DNA from: Cephalopachus bancanus
Taxonomy: Eukaryota; Chordata; Mammalia; Primates; Tarsiidae
NCBI GenBank assembly: GCA_027257055.1
Contig: JAPVLO010000997.1
Span: 124,001 to 188,000, forward strand
DNA: 64,000 bases
Direction: 5' to 3'
Shown here: positions 50,629-63,000 of the stretch, in pieces
Numbering within the stretch: position 1 is the stretch's first letter
How the letters are laid out: every line of letters begins with the position of its first letter
Program-made: the position numbers and the translations under genes
The notes under the pieces: generated by a model
The model's input: only the letters and a program-made list of their open reading frames with translations
Told to the model about the DNA's origin: nothing
Databases searched by the model: none

Positions 50629-52192
50629 TTTTTTTTTTTTTTTTTTTTTGAGTTGGAGTCTCACTCTGTTACCCAGATTGGAGTGCAGTGGCCGCTCCCG
50701 GCCACCGCAGCCTCGACCTTCTGGGCTCCGGCGATCCTTCCGCCTCAGCCTTCCAAGTAGCTGGAACTACAGGCGCGCGCTACCACACCTGGCTCTTTTT
50801 TGATTTATTGTAGAGATGAGGTCTCGCCAAGTTGCCCAGGTGGGTCTCTAACCCACGGGCGCAGGCAATTCACTCACCTCAGCCTCCCAAAGGCGCAGGA
50901 TTACAGGCCGAGCCATCGAGCCCGGCAAGAACTTTTTTTTTTTGAGTCGGAATCTCATTCTCGCCAGGTTAGAGTGTAGTGGCATGCTCAAGGCCACCGC
51001 AGCTTCAACCTGTTGGGCTCAAGAGATTCTTCCAAGTAGCTGGAACCACAGGCACATGCCACTATACCCAGCTAATTTTCTTTATTGTAGAGACGAGGTC
51101 TCGCCAAGTTGCTCAGGCTGGTCTCAAACCCCTAGACTTGGGAATCCTCTCGCCTCCACCTCCCAAAGTGCTGGAATTATATAGGCATGAGCCACCACGC
51201 CCAGCCTATGTGAGAACATTTAAAGACAAGATGAGAGCCGGCAGGTTCGAGACCCGCCTGGGCAACTTGGCGAGACCTCATCTCTACAATAAATAAAAAA
51301 ATCAGCCAGGCATGGTAGCGTGTGCCTGTAGTTCCAGCTACTTGGAAGGCTGAGGCGAAAGGATCGCCGGAGCCCAGCAGGTCGAGGCTGCGGTGGCCGG
51401 GAGCGGCCACTGCACTCCAGTCTGGGCGACAGTGAGACTCCAACTCAAAAAAATAAATAAAAAGTAAATAAAGACAAGATGATTGCCCCCTTTCCACTAT
51501 GTGGCACTGTAAGCAGATGGGAACAGTTAACAGGAGACCACATTTGAGAGCCTTGGGAAAAAAGGCAAAGCCACAGGACAAAGTGGACCCCTGGGCCTCA
51601 GCAGACAACGTTGAAAAGGAGAGGAGCATTGAAATGCTAAGTGGAGACAGGACATAGAAGGGTAGTTATAGACTCGTGGAGAGTGTTTTGACCAAGTACC
51701 ATCCCATATGTCCTGTCTTCCTGCCTCAGCTGTCCTGGGAGCGACTGGCACCAGCTTTAACGCCTGTTTCCCTTCCTCCCTCCTCAGTGGACGTTGGATG
51801 GCTGCTGCTCTCCTCCACATACAGCTGTTACACTTACCAGTGCGTGTACTCAGTGGGGGTCTACTCATGCAATTGCCAAGCTCCTCCAGGGCACATACCT
51901 TACCCTTTCAGGTATCCCTTCATGTAGCACGTGGTAAAGCATTTTATTGGTTAATCTCGTGTTCTGTGTGCTCTCCTCTCCGCCTCCACACTCCTGCGCT
52001 TCATCTGCTCAAGGGACCATCTTCACAATATTCCAGGACCAACGAACTTCACAGGCCTCCCAGCCTGTCACTCACTAGGCTGATATCCACGTAGAGTAGC
52101 AAACACTACTTTGCAGTATTGTGGCTGTGTCCTGAGGACTTTAAGAATTTGAAGTTGGCCAGGCTTGGTGGCATATATATATGTGTGTATAT

Positions 52193-52241
<49 letters not shown>

Positions 52242-52582
52242 CTTGGTGGCATATATATATGTGTGTATATACGTGTGTGTGTGTGTGTGTGTGTACCCAC
52301 ACATTTTTTTTTTCCTTCAATTGGGGACTCACTCCGGGAGTGCGGTGGCACTTTGCTCTCGCAGCCTCGACCTGCTGAGCTCAGGCGATCCATCCGCCTC
52401 AGCCTTCCAAGCTGGAACTGCAGGCACAGCGCCACCACGCCTGCCTAATTTTTTGATTTCTTGTAGAGATGAGGTCTCCCCCAAGGTGCCTAGGTTGGTC
52501 TCGAACCCCTGGACTCAGGCAGTCCTCTCACCTCGGCCTCTCAAAGTGCTGGGTTTATAGGCTTAAGCCCCGCGCCCGGCCT
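50629..52582. repeat. Intergenic ESPL1-PFDN5: Alus and a dinucleotide tract
   Basis: Elements: 50629-50924 (-), 50932-51209 (-), 51233-51450 (+, 5' part missing, flanked by AAAGACAAGATGA at 51220 and 51471) and 52305-52582 (-). Unique DNA fills 51484-52150. A compound AT/TG/CG tract occupies 52163-52295. Confidence 0.85.
52163..52295. repeat. Duplicated compound microsatellite, Z-DNA-prone
   Basis: A unit beginning GCTTGGTGGCATATATATAT and continuing through GTGTGTATATACGTG into (TG)n starts at 52163 and again at 52241, an offset of 78 bases. The first copy ends in GTGTGCGCGCGC. Its first bases are the 5' end of a forward Alu. Confidence 0.9.
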
Positions 52583-52599
52583 CAGGCTTAGGATATTTT

Positions 52600-52797
52600 A
52601 CGAATAGAACACGCGGGTTAACTTCTGCAAGCTAAAGCGACTCCCAGGGAAACGCAAGCCCCGCCTTCCTCTCCGGGACCGAGGACCATAGAGATGTGTA
52701 GCGCAGAGAGACTTCCCGGCGCAGCCATCGAGATGAGCAGAGGACGGCTAGAGCGTAGCTCGCCAGGCGGGCTTCCTCTTCGTTAGTCCTTCCCAAC
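52600..52797 (+). promoter_or_regulatory. PFDN5: PFDN5 promoter and 5' UTR
   Basis: A GC-rich, TATA-less stretch begins right after an old Alu ends near 52582. It has a GC box on the opposite strand (CCCCGCC near 52660) and an ETS-like CTTCCCGG near 52710. An ATG at 52694 opens a 30-codon ORF that stops at TAG in TCGTTAGTCC, before the PFDN5 ATG; whether it lies in the mRNA depends on the unknown start site. Downstream, in intron 1, the 19-base unit CCGGCCGCGCTGCTCTCCC is repeated in tandem at 53011-53029 and 53030-53048. Confidence 0.65.
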
Positions 52798-55700
52798 ATG
52801 GCGCAGTCGATTAACATCACGGAGCTGAATCTGCCGCAGCTAGAAATGCTCAAGAACCAGCTGGACCAGGTGGGGGCGGGCCCCAGAGGCACACCTTTCC
52901 CGCACCACATCTCCCATCCACGCGGGCTTCCTCGCCCCTAGTTCCTGCGAAGTTCGGGAGGCTTCTTTACCAGACGAAACCCCTGTCCGGTTCGAGGACC
53001 CGCCCCCTCTCCGGCCGCGCTGCTCTCCCCGGCCGCGCTGCTCTCCCCGGCCGCACACTGACCCTCTTTCCCGTCCTGTGTAGGAAGTGGAGTTCTTGTC
53101 TACGTCCATTACCCAGCTCAAGGTGGTACAGACCAAGTATGTGGAAGCCAAGGACTGCCTGAACGTGCTAAACAAGAACAACGAGGGTATGGGGTAGGCG
53201 GGTGAGGGCACCCGGGGTAATGTGGCGAGCCTGCTTCTCCCGTCCCGCCTTGTCCAGTTTTCCTTATGTGAGACGAGAAAACAATCCATTACGTACTGTA
53301 TCCCGCTGCATGAGCGCTTTGCATGTTGCCTACATAGCATTGAAATATACGGGACATTCCTCTGCTCCTGTTGCCCCGTTTCTGTCCATTCACCCACGCT
53401 GTGGGCGCTGTGCTCTGTTGGAACTGTCTTTAACGTCTTAACGTTGGAGCTGCTAACCTTCCCTAGGTGTTTGTCCTCATTGCTTTCACAGGGAAAGAAT
53501 TACTCGTCCCACTGACGAGTTCTGTATCCTTCCCACAGGAACTGCTACCTGCTGCCTTCTCCCCTTCTCTCTCTGTCCCCCAAAAAGGGTAGAGGTAGTT
53601 TTTATTACTTCGGAGTGTCTTCCCCCTTCATTTTGAGAATTTTCTCATACACACATTGTAGATCTCTTATCTTAACTCCAAACCAACATCTAGTTAATGC
53701 CTCGTGAGTACTAAAGAATATGTAGTGTTGAGGCGTGATATTTCCCTTTACTGTTTGAGGATGTCAATCTAATATAGAGATAAAATTGATGGTTTACACT
53801 TTTGCTAATAACTTAGAAGACATAGGCAATAGACAAATAGGAAGCTATAGAAAAAGGGAAGCCGGGCGTGGTGGCTCAAGCCTGTAATCCCAGCACTTTG
53901 GGAGGCATAAGCTAGAGGACTGCCTGAGCCCAAGGGTTCTAGACCAGCCTGGGCAACTTGGTGAGACCTCGTCTCTATAGTAAATAAAAAAAATTAGCTG
54001 GGCATGGTGGCACATGCTGTAGTTCCAGTTACTTGGAAGGCTGAGGCGGAAGGATCACCTGAGCCCATCAAGTCAAGGCTCTAATGACTGTGAGCATGCC
54101 ACTGCACTCCAGTCACTGCAACAGAGTGAGACTCCAACTCAAAAAAAAAAAAAAAAAAGGAAAGGAGAGTCTTAGGAAGCCAAGTAGGCTGCCTGACATG
54201 AAATCATGGCTTATGCTGGGCTAGTTTTTCCCTTAATCCTTACTTCTCAGATGTATGTCCCTGGGAAGCTACATGATGTGGAACATGTGCTCATCGATGT
54301 GGGAACTGGCTACTATGTAGAGAAGGTGAGTGAGAGGAAGCATGTGGATGCCCCTCTGAACAGGGAAGGGAATTTAGGGAAAGCTCTAGCATGCAGCATG
54401 CAGGAGGGTCTCCTTTTAGCCCCTCATATTCTTCTGATCTTGCAGACAGCTGAGGATGCCAAGGACTTCTTCAAGAGGAAGATAGACTTCTTAACCAAGC
54501 AGATGGAGAAAATCCAGCCAGCTCTCCAGGAGAAGCATGCCATGAAACAGGGTGAGCTCTGCCCGGAGCACCTCTTGACCCTTTCTGCCCCCATGATAAA
54601 GAACATGGATTGCAGTGTGAACCAGGGGAGTGTTCTCTTTGCTGGATTAAAACCATTACTTTTTCTCTGGTGTTTTTAGAATCTGTATTGTGTATCCACT
54701 ATTTGTAAATTTCTAGGTTGGGTGTTTGAGAAATTTAGAAAGAGGTCATCGCCGGGCTCAGTGGCTCAGCCTGTAATCCCGTGCCTTTGGGAGGCCGAGG
54801 TGAGTGGATTGCTCGAGCCCGTGGGTTTGAGACCTGCCTGGGCAGGCGAGACCTCATCTCTACAGTAAAATAAAAGAGTTAGCCAGTCGTGGTAGTGCGC
54901 ATGTAATTCTGGCTACTTGGAAGGCTGAGGCGGAAGGATCGCCAGAGCCCAGCAGGTCGAGGCTGCGGTGGCCGGGAGTGGCCACTGCACTCCAGTCTGG
55001 GCGACAGAGTTAGACTCCAACTCAAAAAAAAAAAAAAAAAAAAAAATTTATATCTGTGCTTTTTTTTTTTTGAGTTGGAGTCTCTCTCTGTTGCCCAGGT
55101 TGGAGTGCAGTGGCATGCTCATGGCCACTGCAGCCTCGACCTACTGGGCTCCGGTCATCCTTCTACCTCAGCCTTCTAAGTAACTGGAACTACAGGCATA
55201 CACCACCATTCCCAGCTAATTTTGTGATTTATTGTAGAGGTGAGGTCTTGCCAAATTGTCCAGGCACCTCAAACCTGTGAACTCAGGCAATCCTCTCACC
55301 TTGGCCTCCCAAAATGCTGGGATTATAGGCTTGAGGCATCGCACTCAGCCAGTCAATGTTTTTAAAAAAGCTTCCCAGGAAAAATTAGCCGGGCATGGTA
55401 GCACATGCCTGTAGTTCCAGCTACTTGGAAGGCTGAGGCGGAAGGATCGGCAGAGCCCAGCAGGTCAAGGCTGCAGTGGCCGGAAGCAGGTGACAGAGTG
55501 AGACTCCAGCTCAAAAAAAAAAAAAAAGCTTCCCAGGAGTTAGGAGTGGTGGCTTATGCCTGTAATTCCAGCACTTTGGGTAGTGAGAGGATTGCCTGAG
55601 CCCAGGGGTTTGCAACCAGCCTAGGCAACTTGGCGAGACCACATCTCTATAATAAATCACAAAATTAGCCAGGTGTGGTGGTGTGTGCCTTTAGTTCCAG

Positions 55701-56651
55701 CTACTTGGAAGGCTGAGGCGGAAGAATCACCTGAGCCCAGCAGATCGAGGCTGCAGTGGGTGTGAGTTTGCCACTGCACTCCAGCCTGGGTAACAATGAA
55801 ACTCCCACTCAAAAAAAAAGAAAGCTTCTCAAGTAATTTTATTACAGTAAGGATTGAGAACCAAAGTTCTAAAGACTAAAATCTTTCCACATTATAATTT
55901 TCTGATTTTGTTCAGCTCATTTAATGCTGTATTGTGTTCAGTTTTATATCCCAGTGGTTAGCATATTGATTGACACATTGTAGACTCTAAATTTGTGTTA
56001 GTGACCCTCCCACAGTGGATCACTGAATTAAAAGTTTTATTAACAAACTAGCTGGGCACAGTGGCTCAAGCCTGTAATCCCAGCACTTTGAGAGACTGAG
56101 GCAAGAGGATTGCTTGAGCTCAGGGGTTCGAGACCAGACTGAGAAATTTGATGAGACTTCGTCTCTACAATATATCAAAAAAATTAGCCAGGTGTGGTAG
56201 CGTGTGCCTGTGGTTCCGGCCACTTGGAAGGCTGAGGCGGAAGGATCGCCTGAGCCCAGCAGGTAGACGCTGGGGTGGCTGTGAGTGTACCACTGCACTC
56301 CAGCCTGGGCAACAGAGTGAGACTTTGACTTAGAACACACACACACAAGCTGTAGTTGGCTGTCTGCCTATCCTTAAATTTCCTGATCGCTTTTTCTTAA
56401 CTCTAAGTTCTCCTGTTTGCTCCTAACCAAGATCTGACTCTCCCCCCCCCTTTTTTTACGACTAGTCAATTGCAGTAGTAAGAAGGGGAGAAAGGGTAGA
56501 GCAACCGACTGAACAATCAATTGGGATAACTCAGTACCTTCGGACCAGCCTGACTCTTCCTTTTTCCCCCACAGCTGTCATGGAAATGATGAGCCAGAAG
56601 ATTCAGCAGCTCACAGCCCTGGGCGCAGCGCAGGCTACCGCTAAGGCCTGA
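52798..56651 (+). CDS. PFDN5: PFDN5, prefoldin subunit 5 (MM-1)
   Basis: Prefoldin is a hexameric cytosolic chaperone that hands nascent actin and tubulin to the CCT chaperonin. PFDN5 is an alpha-class subunit and is also known as the MYC-binding protein MM-1. Exons: 52798-52869, 53084-53186, 53492-53523, 54251-54325, 54446-54551, 56575-56651. They join in phase to 154 residues, exactly the human length, starting [15 protein letters not shown] and ending AAQATAKA. The N-terminal helix (residues about 5-50) and the C-terminal helix (about 100-145, [17 protein letters not shown]) are the two coiled-coil arms; the segment between them (VPLTSSMYVPGKL and after) forms the beta hairpins of the body. 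Exon 3 is only 32 bases. The start ATG has A at -3 and G at +4. Confidence 0.97.
53187..56574. repeat. PFDN5 introns 2-5: Alus
   Basis: The range spans exons 3-5. Elements: 53862-54158 (+), 54750-55046 (+), 55060-55349 (-), 55381-55527 (+, right arm only), 55540-55820 (+) and 56051-56345 (+, ending in (AC)n). AAAAAAGCTTCCCAGGA stands at 55364 and 55522, and a decayed copy at about 55819 (AGAAAGCTTCTCAAG). Confidence 0.85.
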
Positions 56652-56755
56652 GAGTTCGTCACAGAAATGGGGAAGAGGGACCTTGCTTCTGGGGCCTGGG
56701 ACTCTGGGCGTGGCCTCCTGGTGTCAGGGCAGAGAAGAGCCGTGTGTTTAATGCC

Positions 56756-56761
56756 AATAAA
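56756..56761 (+). promoter_or_regulatory. PFDN5: PFDN5 polyadenylation signal
   Basis: AATAAA lies 105 bases after the PFDN5 stop and is followed by TGTGCCGGCTGG and a T/G-rich stretch (GTTGGTTTTTCTTG). The MYG1 start codon is only about 300 bases further on. Confidence 0.85.
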
Positions 56762-56799
56762 TGTGCCGGCTGGGCAGAATGTTGGTTTTTCTTGCGTTA

Positions 56800-57056
56800 A
56801 GCAAGGGCCTGGCGACGAGATGGGGAGGTGGAGAGTGCTGCCCGGTCCCAGACAGAGCCAGATGACAAGGGGCGAGGCAGCGCTCGCCTTGAAGGCTCCA
56901 TCCCGGGTCTCCCGCGCGCTCGGAGGGAAACCTGCGCTGGGCGGCGCGCTGGGCTGGCTGGCCTGTTGCCGTGGGAACGCTCGGAAAGCGGAAGCAGAGG
57001 GGCGCGGGTGCTTCCCCTTCCGGGTCGGGGGTCCCGCCTCCCTACCGGGAAGGCGC
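56800..57056 (+). promoter_or_regulatory. MYG1: MYG1 CpG-rich promoter
   Basis: CpG density rises sharply after the PFDN5 poly(A) signal and continues into MYG1 exon 1 and intron 1 (to about 57450). There is no TATA box. CCTTCCGGG near 57016-57024 is an ETS/GABP-type site, 33 bases before the start codon. The compact spacing means that PFDN5 termination and MYG1 initiation occur within about 300 bases. Confidence 0.7.
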
Positions 57057-60000
57057 ATGAATCGCCGCTTTCTGCGCGGGGTCCTAGCGCTCTTGCCGCC
57101 GCCGCCGCCCCTCCAAACCCGGCACCGCATGCTCAGCCCGGAGTCCATCCCACCCTCCAAACGACCTCGCAGCAACCTCATGGCGCCGCCGCGGATCGGG
57201 ACACACAACGGCACCTTCCACTGCGACGAGGCGCTGGCGTGCGCGTTGCTGCGCCTCCTGCCGGAGTACCGGGTACCGTCCGCGAGCAGTGTCCCTGGGG
57301 CCTCCGGGGCGGACCGCGTTCCCCGACTGGGTCCCTGTGGTAGCCGGAGCAGCCCGAGCACCTCTCCTGCCCGCCCCGCGTCCCCTGGAGGCCCAGCGTT
57401 TGGCCCCTACCCGCGCGACCCCCTGGCCGCTCTTTGACCTCCTGTGTGCCCGCAGGATGCAGAGATTGTGCGGACACGGGATCCCGAAAAACTGGCTTCG
57501 TGTGACATCGTGGTGGACGTCGGTGGCGAGTATGACCCTCAGAGACACCGATATGACCATCACCAAAGGTGGGTTCCTGGATACTATTTCTCTCACTTGC
57601 TCAACTTCAGCTTTCCCACGCTCCGGTGCAGCCATCTGTGCCGTGGTCCATGTCAGCCAAGGGAAGGGTCTTACTAAACTCTACTCCCGAGGCCCACTGG
57701 AACTGCAGCCGTCCCTGCAGCCCTGCCTGCTCCCCACGTCTCCCTGGCCTGGATCTTGGTCCAGTGAGCCCCTAGATCCCTCCTGACTCACCTTCTTCCT
57801 TAGCCTAGGCTTTTTTCCCACCAGCACTGTCATTGCCACAACTAGTAAAGTCATCTGGGATTCATTCATTCATGTGCCTCTTTGCTACCTTACCTGACCG
57901 CTGGTCCTGCGTGGCTGTGGCAGTTGGTGTCATTTTCAGATGCGTGAAATCTTCTACTTCATTTGAACCCTTCCAAGAGGAAATCCTTGTTGAAGTCTAG
58001 CCCATTCCAGTCCTTTCTCTCTTCAAGGCTTTGCTGCATCAGATCCACTGAATGTCCACTTTTCTTTTTTTTTTGAGTTGGAGTCTCACTCTGTTGCCCA
58101 GACTGGAGTGCAGTGGCTGCTCCCGGCCCCTGCGGCCTCGACATGCTGGGCTCTGGCGATCCTTCTGCCTCAGCCTTCCAAGTAGCCGGAATTACAGGCA
58201 TGTGCTACCACGCCCGGCTGATTTTTTGATTTATTGTAGAGATGAGGTCTCACTGCCCAGGTGGGTCTCGAACCCGCGGGCTCACTCACCTCAGCCTCCC
58301 AAAGGCGCGGGATTACAGGCTGAGCCACCGAGCCCGGCTTGAATGTCCACTTTTCAAAGGAAATTGAGCTTTTCCTGCATGCATTTCCTCGGCCCACCCC
58401 CTGACATCCTCAATTCCCTCCTGCCAATTCAGGGAAAATTGTTCCCTTCTGTTGAAGGTAAATCCTCTGCCCTTTTCCCAATTACTACTCTGGGACTTCA
58501 CATCAGTTTTGCCAACCATGTTTCTACTTCTTCCCTATGACCTAAAACTCTGCTCCAGTATCTTTTTTTTTTTGAGACAGGGTTTCGTGCCCAGGCTGGA
58601 GTGCGCTGGCATGATCATAGTTCACAGAAGCCTCCAACTCCTGGGCTCAAGCCTCTCAAGTGCCGGGATTACAGGTGTGAGCCACCACACCAGGCTGTAT
58701 TTTCTGTCTTGAAAAGAAACAAGTGAATTTAAAAAAAATCCCTCCCTCAGTGACACCATACTGTTCAAAGTAATTATCTCTGAGGGTTATGACATTTTAA
58801 GTCTCTCCCATGCATGTGTTTTAGTGTGCATATTGCTTCCATAAATGATGTTAGGAGGAAACCTGATATTTACAGCCTAATCTCTCACTCTCACTTCCCA
58901 GGCACTCTTCAAAAGAAGAGCTGATCCTGGCTCCACCTCTTCCCTTCCAGTTCATTTCCCTCCGGCCCATTCTTCCCAATGTCTTCACTTGAACTGCTCA
59001 GTGAAAGGGCACCAGTGACCTCAGCATCAGTTCAGGGAGCTGGCATGGAGTCTCATCTTTTTTTTTTTTTTTTTTTGCGTTGGAGTCTCACTCTGTCGCC
59101 CAGACTAAAGTGCAGTGGCTGCTCCCAGCCACCGCAGCCTCGACCTGCTGGGCTCCGGCTCCGACGATCCAAGTAGCTGGAACCATAGGCGTGCACCACC
59201 ATGCCCAGCTAATTTTTAAATTTATTGTAAGGATGAGGTCTCGCCAAGTTGCCCGGACTGGTCTTAAACCCATGGGCTCAGGCAGTCCTCTCGCCTCCAC
59301 CACCCAAAGTGCTGGGATTACAGGCACGCACTACCACGCCCAGCTAATTTTTGATTTATTGTAGAGATGAGGTCTCGCCAAGTTGCCCAGGCAGGTCTCG
59401 AACCTGTGGGCTCAGGCAATCCACTCACCTCAGCCTCCCAAAAGTGCGGGATTACAGGCTGAGCCACCAAGCCCGGCTAGAGTCCAAACTCTTTTTTTTT
59501 TTTCTGAGTTGGAGTCTCCCTGTCACCCAGACCGGAGTGCAGTGGCCACTGCAGCCTCGCCTGCTGGGCGCTGGCAATCCTTCTGCCTCAGCCTTCCAAG
59601 TAGCTGGAACTACAGGCACGCGCTGCCACGCCCAGCTAATTTTTGATTTATGGTAGAAATGAGGTCTCGCCAAGTTGCCCAGGCAGGTCTCGAACCCGCG
59701 GGCCCAGGCAATCCACTCACCTCAGCCTCCCAAAGGCGCGGGATTACAGGCTGAGCCACCAAGCCCGGCTGAGTCCAAACTCTTAAAGCATGGCATGAAT
59801 CCTGCCCGGGTCTGGCCCTGCCTGCCCTTCCAACTTTATCTTTTGCTACTCACTCCTCATCCCTGAGCTGCTTTTCTTGAAGTGCCATCCTTAGCCACCA
59901 TACATGTTGTTTCCTCTAGTTGGAATGCTTTTCTCCTTCACCCTGTCTTTCTGGTGCACAACCACTAGTTCATCTCTTCTGAACCCTTCCTTCAGTCCTT

Positions 60001-63000
60001 CCTTTTCCTTATTAATCTCTGGCTGGAATACTTGGTTGGCCGCATTTGTCTCCAGCAGATGAATCTGAAGTCAAGGACAGGGTCCTAGATTCTTACACTT
60101 AATGTCTATTAAAGCAAAGTCTGGCACATAGCAAGCATTGAGTCAACCGCTGAACGGACACTTGAAGGGGGACTTGGGGACCATGTTGACCCCTGAAGAA
60201 AAGCTGAAGCCTTCCCTGCCAGGCTTTCTCCTCTTCACTCCTTCCCACCCCACCCGTGTCTGCATGTGCGTGCCTGTGCGCACACACACACTGCAGATTA
60301 ACTGGGGTCAGCTCCTTCACTCAGTCCCGCCTCCCTGTGCTCCCCAGGTCTTTCACAGAGTCCATGAGCTCCCTGCATCCTGGGAAGCCATGGCAGACCA
60401 AGCTGAGCAGTGCAGGACTCATCTATCTGCACTTCGGGCACAAGCTGCTGGCGCAGTTGCTGGGCACTAATGAAGAGGACAGCACAGTGGGCACCGTTTA
60501 TGACAAGGTGGGGATGCAGTATTCAGGATGGGCCCAGGTCAGGGCTTCTGGCCTGTTGCGGGCCCAGCACTCATCCTCTCCCACAGTCAGGCTCATCTCC
60601 CGAGGGGGTGGGGATGTGTCCCCCTCACATCCTGAGGTGGTATGAGAAATGGATGACATAATGTGGGGAAGGGCCTTGAACTCCATCCGGCAGCATCTCC
60701 TAGTCTTGACACACCCAAGCAGTGATTGTTCAGTGCCTCTGGATAGCTGGGAGGCTGCTTATGTCTAGAAGCTCAGCTGGGAAGTTTTAATATAAAAATA
60801 TCTTCAGGTTCCACTAGCGTCCCCTACAAGCAGCTTTCTGCCAAGGGAAAAGGAACAGGGCTAGTGACCCCAGCGCACGGTAGATCAAGCCATACTAAGG
60901 ACACCTAGTTGACCTTCTGGGAATCCACAAGATCATCTGGTCAGCTGTTGTTTTTGCATGTAGGCTGTCAAATTCAGTTCTGTTTTAGCTAGGCATCCTC
61001 TGTCCCCATGACTAGAGTTTGGAATATCAAGTTTTAGCCTGCCTGGGTCAATATCTCCTCCAACTACTGAGGGGTTTCTAAACTGACTAAATTAAACCCA
61101 TTTCAACTGAGCGTCAGGCTGGGGTCCAGACCAAGAGGTGTTGGGCACAGAAGAATACTCTCAGCAATACCTGAACAGCACTCTCCTACACACCAAAGGG
61201 GTACTGCTATGGAGGCCTCTTTCATAAGGCAATTTTGTGTAAAACACTAACATCCCATGTTGTTTCTATCCCAGCACTCTTGAGACATCCTACCATGTTT
61301 TCAGGCTAGGGAGAAATAGCAGCTGCTGCCGTGACGTGGCACGTTATGGGCTTCTCACCCTGTCCCGCTCGATGTCTAGTCTAACACTCATTCTCCTATT
61401 TTACGTGTGTGGCTCAGACCCTCCTGTACTTCATGAACGGTGTCACTGAAGAGCTGCTCAGCGTACTTACAGATTTACCCTCCCTCAGCCACAGGGAGCC
61501 ACTCCCACAGAGCCCGTCAAGGAACTGGAGACCTTCCTTATTCAAGTCAGCAGCTAGGCTGGGAGTGGTGGCTCTCACCTGTTCCTGGCACTTTAGGAGG
61601 TTGAAGTGAGAGGACTGCCTGAGCCCAGGGCAACTCGGTGAGACCTCATCTGTACAATAAATCAAAAATTTAGCCAGGCTTGGTGGTACGTGCCTATAGT
61701 TCCAACTACTTGGAAGGCTGAGGTGGAAGGAGCGCCTGAGCCCAGCAGGTTGCAGCTGCAGTAGCCATGAGTGTAGCCATGAGTGGCACTGCAGTCTGGG
61801 AAACAGAAACTCCCAACTCAAAAAAAAAAGCACTTTGGGAGGCCGAAATGAGAGGATTGCCTGAGCCCACAGGTTTGAGACCAGCCTGGAAACGTGGTGA
61901 GACCTTACCTCTACAATAAATCAAAAAACTGCTGGGCATGGTGACGCATGCCTGTAGTCCCAGCTACTTGGAAGGCAGAGGCAAAGGATCACCTGAGCCC
62001 AGCAGGTTGAGGCTGTGGAGGCCAGGAACGTGCACTGCACTCCAGCCTGGGCAATAGAGTGAGACTCCATCTCAAAAAAAAAAAGCAGCTAACCAGGCAT
62101 GGTGGCTCACACCTATAATCTCAGCACTTGGGAGGCCACAGCAAGAGAATTGCTTGCGGCAAAGAGTCTGAGACCTGCCTGGACAACAAAGCAGGATCCT
62201 ATCTACGAAATTAGCTGGCTGTGTTAATACATACCTGTAGCCCTAGCTATTCAGGAGGCTGAGACAGGAGATTCAGTTGAGCTCAGGAGTGAGGGTGCAG
62301 TGAGCTATGATCGTGCCACTGCACTCCAGAGCAAGACCTATCTCAAAAAACACAAAGTCCTACACATGCTGGCTTTGGTTCCAGCTTTGTGCAATGGAGT
62401 AAGCACCGGATTAGAAACCAAGTGGTCTGATAGGCCGGGTGCGGTGGCTCAAGTCTATAATCCCAGCTTTGGGAGCCCAAAGGTTCAAGACCAGCCTGGG
62501 CAACTTGGTGACACCTCATCTCTACAATAAATCAAGAAAAATTAGCTGGGCGTGGTGGTGCATGCCTGTAGTTCCAGCTACTTGGAAGGAAGGCTAAGGT
62601 GGAAGGATCGCCTGAGCCCAGCAAGTCGAGGCTGTGGTGACCGTGAGCATGCCACTGCACTGCAGCCTGGGCAACAGAGTGAGATTTCAGCTCAAAAACA
62701 AATAAAAAATTTAAAAAAAAAAAACAGTCTGAATTCCAGTTCCAGCACTCTAACCTTGAGCAAGCCCCTCAACTCCCTAATTCTCCCTACTCATCCAATG
62801 AATCCTGAGCTCCTCACAGGGCTGTTGTGAGGATTAAACGAACGTGTGTGAATACACTTTTAAACCTAGAAGACCTGACACAAATGGCAGGCAGCCTCCA
62901 GCGTTTCCCCTGCTGCTGCCTTAGATGTACGAGAACTTCGTGGAGGAGGTGGATGCGGTGGACAATGGGATCTCGCAGTGGGCAGAGGGGGAACCTCGAT

